A stretch of DNA of 63,923 bases from Welwitschia mirabilis. Taxonomy: Eukaryota; Gnetophyta; Gnetopsida; Welwitschiales. A program made the position numbers and the translations under genes. Positions 58,201 to 63,923 of this stretch are shown piece after piece. The stretch is from the NCBI GenBank assembly GCA_051453625.1, contig JBOZIK010000001.1, positions 101,345,948-101,409,870 on the forward strand. The letters run 5' to 3'. Within the stretch, counting starts at the first letter, position 1; every line of letters starts with the position of its first letter. Under the pieces are notes generated by a model that was not told the DNA's origin, did not search any database, and saw nothing but the letters and a program-made list of their open reading frames with translations.

Positions 58201-59470
58201 TGCTCATCTAGTCATGATAAATTCTTGATGTGCTACAAGTTCAAGTGCAGTAGGAGAAGAGGGAGGATGCTCAGGATCTATAAGGAAATGGTGGTCAAGT
58301 AAATTCATGATCATACTTGTGATCTTATCTTCCTACACTTTGACTGCCTCTGCAAGATCTACTCTCACACCATGCTCTATCCATAAAATGCACTCTTGCA
58401 CATCCATCTACTACACCTCAGCACACTGTACTCTTCTTTAAACCATAATGATCCTCTGCTCTAGTGTTCAAATGCCTTAATCTACTATCTTTTTAATCAT
58501 TTGAGTGGTCTCTATTAAAAGAGCATAATCTGCTTCATAGTAGCACTGACCAGAGGTATCTACACCTGAGGTCTCTCTGCTTCTTCTCATACCTAAATGC
58601 CCATGTATTTTAGGTAATAAGATGAAGTTTGAATGTATATGAATATATACTCATCTATAGAATCTGGTATGCTGAAGTATTTGAACATAACTAAGAGAAG
58701 GCATAAATATCCTAGAGTCTAAAGTTGATGTTCCTCTATCATAGTCTTGAGTCTTCTCCAAATAAATGTACTAAGGTCCATCTACGTGTTCTACCTGAAT
58801 ACTACCAGTGTTTCCAAGTATGTCACCACAGCATGACTATCATGGAAGGATGGCTAATGTTATGAATCAGTTATCTATGTAGGATCCGATAGGTAGGTAT
58901 CAGCTGTGTAACCAAAACTCCTTATCTATCTAAGGTTAAATCTACTGGTATGTAAAGTACTATGTTGTGAGCATGGCTCTTCTATGTGCTACTAGCTAAA
59001 TGTATGTGCGTGCTCCCAATACCACTAAGATCAATTATTGTAGTAATGTGATTTAGGAGGATAGTAGTCTTGTGGCCTTAAATGATGATTACAATCATGT
59101 TGATGAGATAGCCACAAGGATCAAAATGTTACTCTATATAGATTGTATCATAACACGTCTTGATCTCAAATATATAATACACTCCTTGGCTATTTAATAT
59201 TTATAGGAGCTATAAGTTAGTTAATCTGTAGTCCACCTATAGCTTTATGTAGCTTATGAAATCACCATAGTGCCTCTCAACACATACAATGATGATATAG
59301 ATAGTTAGTGATTTGGCATGATAAGGTGAATGGTGGACCAGCCCTACACAGTTAACCTCTAGTGGTACTAATGGATCTACCTCCTGCTCAACATTCTTGG
59401 TCTTTGCCTCAGCTTATCTAGCTCTATTTATGCATGGCCTTCTTAGTCATAAATATGAAAAACGTCACAT
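58201..59470 (-). pseudogene. E-specific ORF remnant, unknown
   Basis: Minus strand: a coherent frame from about 58590 to the stop at 58213-58215 reads MRRSRETSGVDTSGQCYYEADY, TLEQRIIMV, ECILWIEHGVRVDLAEAVKV and LDHHFLIDPEHPPSSPTALEL, with stops of CAG/CAA/CGA origin. Upstream (58600-59440), less clear text includes NVEQEVDPLVPLEVNCVGLVHHSPYHAKS and RHYGDFISYIKL. The Gln/Glu helical part and Pro-Ser tail resemble C-termini of cargo ORFs in plant LTR elements. Copy F lacks this segment. Function unknown. Confidence 0.5.
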
Positions 59471-61251
59471 AAAGTCAAGTGAAAATCTCTAAGATGTATT
59501 TCTTAGAAGATAGAAACGACCCCATAAATTAGTTTTTAATGTGTAAAAATTCTCAAATATGTCCTACCCTCCTCTTCAAAAGTGTCAATACATTTTATAT
59601 TTTCTAGTTATGCAAAGAAAATTCAAAATGCATGAAAAAGTTAAATAGTGTAAATTAAGTAAATCCCACATAAGGTGAAAAATGAAAGTTCTCAAATAAA
59701 AATTATAATTACTAAAAATGTAGAATGCATTAAACTAATTAATTTTCCATAAAGGATTACTACATTTTGACTTATGATTTAAAGAAAATAAGGTTTAAAT
59801 TTGAAAACCTATTTCTACCTTGTAAAGCATACAATTCATCATAACTTGCAAAATATACAGTTAAAATTAGATCTGTAAGTTCCAAATCGAATAGCATAAA
59901 AACCTAGATAGTATACATGAAAACTACATACTAAAAGGCTAAAAAATTAGAGAAAAATTAGAAAAAATAAGGGATGTAAATAATGCTTTATTTTGTAATA
60001 TCTAGTAAAAATATGGAAATTTAGAGTATGAATTTGATTAAGATAATTTATAGAATGTTGGTAGAAATAGATGCACTATCATCTCTTAAGAGAATAGTGA
60101 AAATAATAAAGAATGGAATAAAAATGAAGGAAAAGAAGTCAAGCCACAATTTTATTGCATGATCATTCTCTCACATCATTTAAATGATAGCCCTAGGATG
60201 ATTATTAAAAAAAATCCTAATGTTATCCTTTAGTATTGTCTGGATGACCAAATGGATGACAAGACTTTGAAAAATTTCAGGAAATAATGAGATACCAGCC
60301 AAACAAGTTAGGCTTAGATATCAACATGAAGTTATCAAAAAGTATCAAAAAGCTTGAAAAATTGGGAATGATGATGAGTCATAATGAATGAATATGAGGA
60401 GAAAATCTTCAAAGAAATTGAAAGATAGGATGAAGAAAATGCACTAAAATAGGATAAAAGCTGTTAAAGAAAAATGGAATAAATGTTTCCAGAGTAAAAA
60501 AATAAGCTTAAAGTATGTATAACTCCCAAACACTTAAATGAAGCTCATAAAAATAATGAAGAATAAAATAAAATTATTTAGTTAAAAATGTTAAAAGAAA
60601 GTCAACTTATTATTTGTAGAAAATGACATGAATAACAACAAGAAAACTACTAAATGATAAGGTCTTAGATGAAGATGAAAAAGTATAGAAATGACTTTAA
60701 AATAATAAACTAAGAAACCAATGAAAGTAAAACAAAAATAGACATAAGGATTATAAAGAAGATAGATTACTTACCCTAAATTCTAACCTAGTAAATCCTC
60801 TTAGCACATGAGTAAAAATACATGACAAAATGTATCAACTTCATAAAGTTTTACTCGAAAAGGCAATGATTATGACAACACCAAAGATTAAGTACTCATA
60901 ATAATAAATGATAAGATCAAAAGCCACTCATAAATGAACTCTCTTACTTACCTCAAAAATCACACGTGAATCCTTAAAAGTGAAATAATCATATGGGAAT
61001 ACTAAGAGTCTAGGAAATAAGTAATACCTCTAATGATACCAAGTATGCCACTGATCCCATAGACTTAAAGTTTTATTACTACTTTTCATGATGAGGGTAG
61101 TGTACCCATAGTCAGAGGAGTAAGGACCCATAAAGTATGATTAACTAACCCCCAGTGGAGTTCCCATAGTTACCAACACTGCCAAAGTTTTTTCTTTTTA
61201 GAAAAATTTACCTTAGTATAGTAGGACATCATGATGATCATGTATTTTAGC
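59471..61251 (-). repeat. Athila-like 3' region/LTR, copy E, right part
   Basis: Collinear with 42180-43860 of copy F; the best block is 60940-61250 with 43540-43850 (GATGAGGGWAGTGTACCCATAG, GTTCCCATAGYTACCAACACT). No coding. Confidence 0.7.
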
Positions 61252-61969
61252 NNNNNNNNNNNNNNNNNNNNNNNNNNNNNNNNNNNNNNNNNNNNNNNNN
61301 NNNNNNNNNNNNNNNNNNNNNNNNNNNNNNNNNNNNNNNNNNNNNNNNNNNNNNNNNNNNNNNNNNNNNNNNNNNNNNNNNNNNNNNNNNNNNNNNNNNN
61401 NNNNNNNNNNNNNNNNNNNNNNNNNNNNNNNNNNNNNNNNNNNNNNNNNNNNNNNNNNNNNNNNNNNNNNNNNNNNNNNNNNNNNNNNNNNNNNNNNNNN
61501 NNNNNNNNNNNNNNNNNNNNNNNNNNNNNNNNNNNNNNNNNNNNNNNNNNNNNNNNNNNNNNNNNNNNNNNNNNNNNNNNNNNNNNNNNNNNNNNNNNNN
61601 NNNNNNNNNNNNNNNNNNNNNNNNNNNNNNNNNNNNNNNNNNNNNNNNNNNNNNNNNNNNNNNNNNNNNNNNNNNNNNNNNNNNNNNNNNNNNNNNNNNN
61701 NNNNNNNNNNNNNNNNNNNNNNNNNNNNNNNNNNNNNNNNNNNNNNNNNNNNNNNNNNNNNNNNNNNNNNNNNNNNNNNNNNNNNNNNNNNNNNNNNNNN
61801 NNNNNNNNNNNNNNNNNNNNNNNNNNNNNNNNNNNNNNNNNNNNNNNNNNNNNNNNNNNNNNNNNNNNNNNNNNNNNNNNNNNNNNNNNNNNNNNNNNNN
61901 NNNNNNNNNNNNNNNNNNNNNNNNNNNNNNNNNNNNNNNNNNNNNNNNNNNNNNNNNNNNNNNNNNNNN
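61252..61969. other. Assembly gap (718 N)
   Basis: The matching interval in copy F is only about 170 bp (43860-44030), so the N count probably does not reflect true size unless E has an insertion. Confidence 0.95.
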
Positions 61970-62335
61970 CTTTACACCATTGAAAAGAAGCATAAGAGTT
62001 CAAGCGTCTTCCTTTAAATTAAAGTTTATAAACATGTCAATGTCTTAATATTATGTGAATCCAATCTTATCACTATAAAAATGCCAAGTACAAATGCTAG
62101 TCATACAAAATTCATAAAGTAAACACATAAGTCAAGTTTTAAAGATGATCAAGTAACATCATAACATCAACTAAAGAAATAAGCTAAAAGATAATTTAGA
62201 TAATGATAGGGTGGAAGCTCTCCCTATTAAGGAAAACCTTCAAAACAATTATTTCTATTATGTTGAATATTGCATCAAAAAGTTTTTTTATATATTTTCA
62301 ACCTTTATTCATTAACTTTCTAAATCTCCTTAGTA
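61970..62335 (-). other. Region downstream of integrase, copy E
   Basis: AT-rich, non-coding; partly matches 44030-44200. GGGAGAGCTTCCACCC on the minus strand near 62215-62230 could be a polypurine tract, which would place the 3' LTR to its left. Confidence 0.35.
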
Positions 62336-63440
62336 TCTAAGTCAAAAATCTCAATGGAGCCATTAGAATGTATTTTCTCTATAAGTTAAGGACCTAACCA
62401 TTTAGAGGTTAACTTATTATGTAGAAGATGTACTCTAGTTTTATATAAAAGGATAAGTTGACCAAGTTCAAACTTTTTATGAAGTAACTTTCTATCATGT
62501 TTGAACTTAGCTTGGGCTTTGTGGATGAGTTGATGATGTATAACATAAGTATGTTTTTCATTTAGGTGATTAAGTTAATGGGAAGAATGATAAGTATGAT
62601 AACATACATTAACAGGTAAAACAAAAAATTTTTCATATATAAGTTCATAAGATGAAAAACCAAGATAATTATACAAAGTAGTAAGATAGGCTTAAGGAAC
62701 ATCATTAAGTTTCTATAGCATTTTTTGATTTCTCCATTTGCATTTTTAATTTGACCATTGGTTTATGAATGATAAGTATAAGCTACTCTATTTTCAATTC
62801 TAATGAATAAAAGAAGTTTTTTAAAAAGTTGATTAATAAAATACGTTTCTTGATCACTAATGATAATCCTAGGAAAAATAAAACATTGAAAATATAAGTT
62901 AAAAAAATTATGAATATTTTGGGCATCATTTGTAAAAGTAGAAATAACTTTAACCCATTTAGTAACATAATAATAACCACTAAAATGTAGTTTGTATCAT
63001 TATAAGGTGGTTTAATAGGGCCTATAAAATTAATTTTTATTAATTAAAAGGTTCACATTCAAGAATAGGTTTAAAGGGCATCTCATAAGAACAAATAAGA
63101 TACCATAACATTGACAAATATTACATCTTCTAGAAAAATTAAGAGTCTTGAAAAAGACCAAGCCAGTAAAAACCAGAGTGAAGAATATTCATAGCTATTT
63201 CCTATTAACTAAAATAATCCTCATAAACATAACCATGACAAAGATGAAGAATGTTTTATTTTTTCATTCAAGCAAACATTTTCACATGATTTGATATTTA
63301 CACCTATCGTAAAGACGTGGATCTATATGATCATAATTACCTATTCTATGGAGAAAATATTTTCTTTAATTATGGGTCCAATGTTATAGTGTTTTCATGG
63401 TGATAAGATAATTAACTATATTAGCATACCAACAACGATG
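62336..63440 (-). pseudogene. Athila-like integrase, copy E
   Basis: Collinear with 47149-48400. Minus strand: zinc finger H-G-Y-V-Y-E-D-Y-F (about 63210), HSGFYWLGLFQDS, then C-N-I-C-Q-C-Y-G (63110-63135, both Cys kept) after a one-base shift. The core Q-E-T-Y-F-I-N-Q-L lies near 62820-62870, and the C-terminal basic end near 62400-62520. Stops and frameshifts throughout. Confidence 0.75.
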
Positions 63441-63923
63441 ATGAGTGAAAGATATAACAAAAAGTTACTCATCTGAAAAAAAAATTATTAATCATAAGAT
63501 CATCAAGAGAAGAAGAAAGATGTGACAAGTCATCTTCTACACTATTATGTTTTTATGCTTTATAAATGATGGTTAAATTAAATTTTTACATAGAAGGATT
63601 CATCTAATAAGTCTAGCACTAGAATAATTTTTAGTTATAAGGTATCTAATAGCTACATCATCAGTATTAACATTCATATGAAAGCCTAAAAGATAGTGTT
63701 TAAGTAGATTAAGATAAAAAATTATTGCTAACATTTCTTTCTCAATAGTAGTGTAATTTATTTGGGCTTTGGATAAAGTTTTACTATGATAAGATATAAC
63801 TTTAAAATAATTCTCATATTTTTATCCAAGAATCCCACCTATGACAATGTTATTAGCATCACACATTAACTCAAGATCTTTATTTTAATTGGGTTCTATT
63901 ACAATAGGTGTGTAAGATATTTT
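63441..63923 (-). pseudogene. Athila-like RNase H, copy E (runs off window)
   Basis: Minus strand from the right: NYTTIEKEMLAIIFYLNLLKHYLLGF and HMNVNTDDVAIRYL (63640-63770), stop-free here with the T-E/I-E-K-E motif kept, then V-E-D-D-L-S-H-L-S-S-L-D-D-L (63495-63540, the VADHLSR region). RT should continue beyond 63923. Better preserved than the same domain at 48.5 kb. Confidence 0.8.

Overview
This is a stretch of a plant nuclear genome made almost entirely of old, nested LTR retrotransposons. Evidence for a plant: primer-binding sites matching initiator tRNA-Met (TGGTATCAGAGC), Ty1/copia proteins of the SIRE/Maximus type, Ty3/gypsy proteins of the Athila/Tat type, and LTR-in-LTR nesting with 5-bp target-site duplications. 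The sequence is AT-rich. Most broken codons are CAA/CAG/CGA/TGG changed to stops, and Cys/His/Asp codons changed by single transitions, as expected from long-term deamination of methylated cytosine. I found no intact host gene, no bacterial feature, no CRISPR array and no structural RNA gene. The species cannot be named from this window.

Layout. 1-20 kb: a minus-strand Athila-like element (gag 16.1-17.5 kb, tRNA-Asp-like PBS at 18.5 kb, LTR with TATA box beyond it) is split by a minus-strand LTR element (A, 77-16115). A is itself split by a plus-strand SIRE-like copia (B, 6955-14359). A has an array of about 55-bp units, each holding an LTR end plus a PBS, inside its LTRs. Its interior contains a gene-like, CpG-bearing segment (2.7-3.8 kb) that looks like a decayed captured gene. 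B has gag and protease but no integrase, reverse transcriptase or RNase H, and keeps an extra ORF.

19.8-26.7 kb: plus-strand copia remnants, one with protease and integrase, and one with gag, integrase, RT and RNase H whose catalytic YVDD now reads as INN. 26.9-39.1 kb: two ~430-bp LTRs with a PBS and a minisatellite between them (G). The left LTR is split by a structurally complete but decayed minus-strand SIRE-like element (C, 27220-36825) with perfect AATAT duplications, PBS, gag, protease, integrase, RT, RNase H and an extra ORF.

39.5-63.9 kb: a plus-strand copia RT fragment; minus-strand Athila-like blocks (gag/protease 45.1-47.1 kb; integrase, RNase H and RT 47.1-49.9 kb); a probable solo LTR (49888-51482) cutting the pol of that element; a minus-strand copia RT/RNase H fragment (55.0-55.86 kb); and a second, larger copy (E) of the Athila-like 3' region that runs off the window with integrase and RNase H.

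There is no operon-like cooperation here. The genes are parts of mobile elements that once encoded their own capsid, protease, integrase and reverse transcriptase, and all are interrupted. Twelve N-runs mark assembly gaps. Two of them have duplicated flanks and are probably not real gaps.
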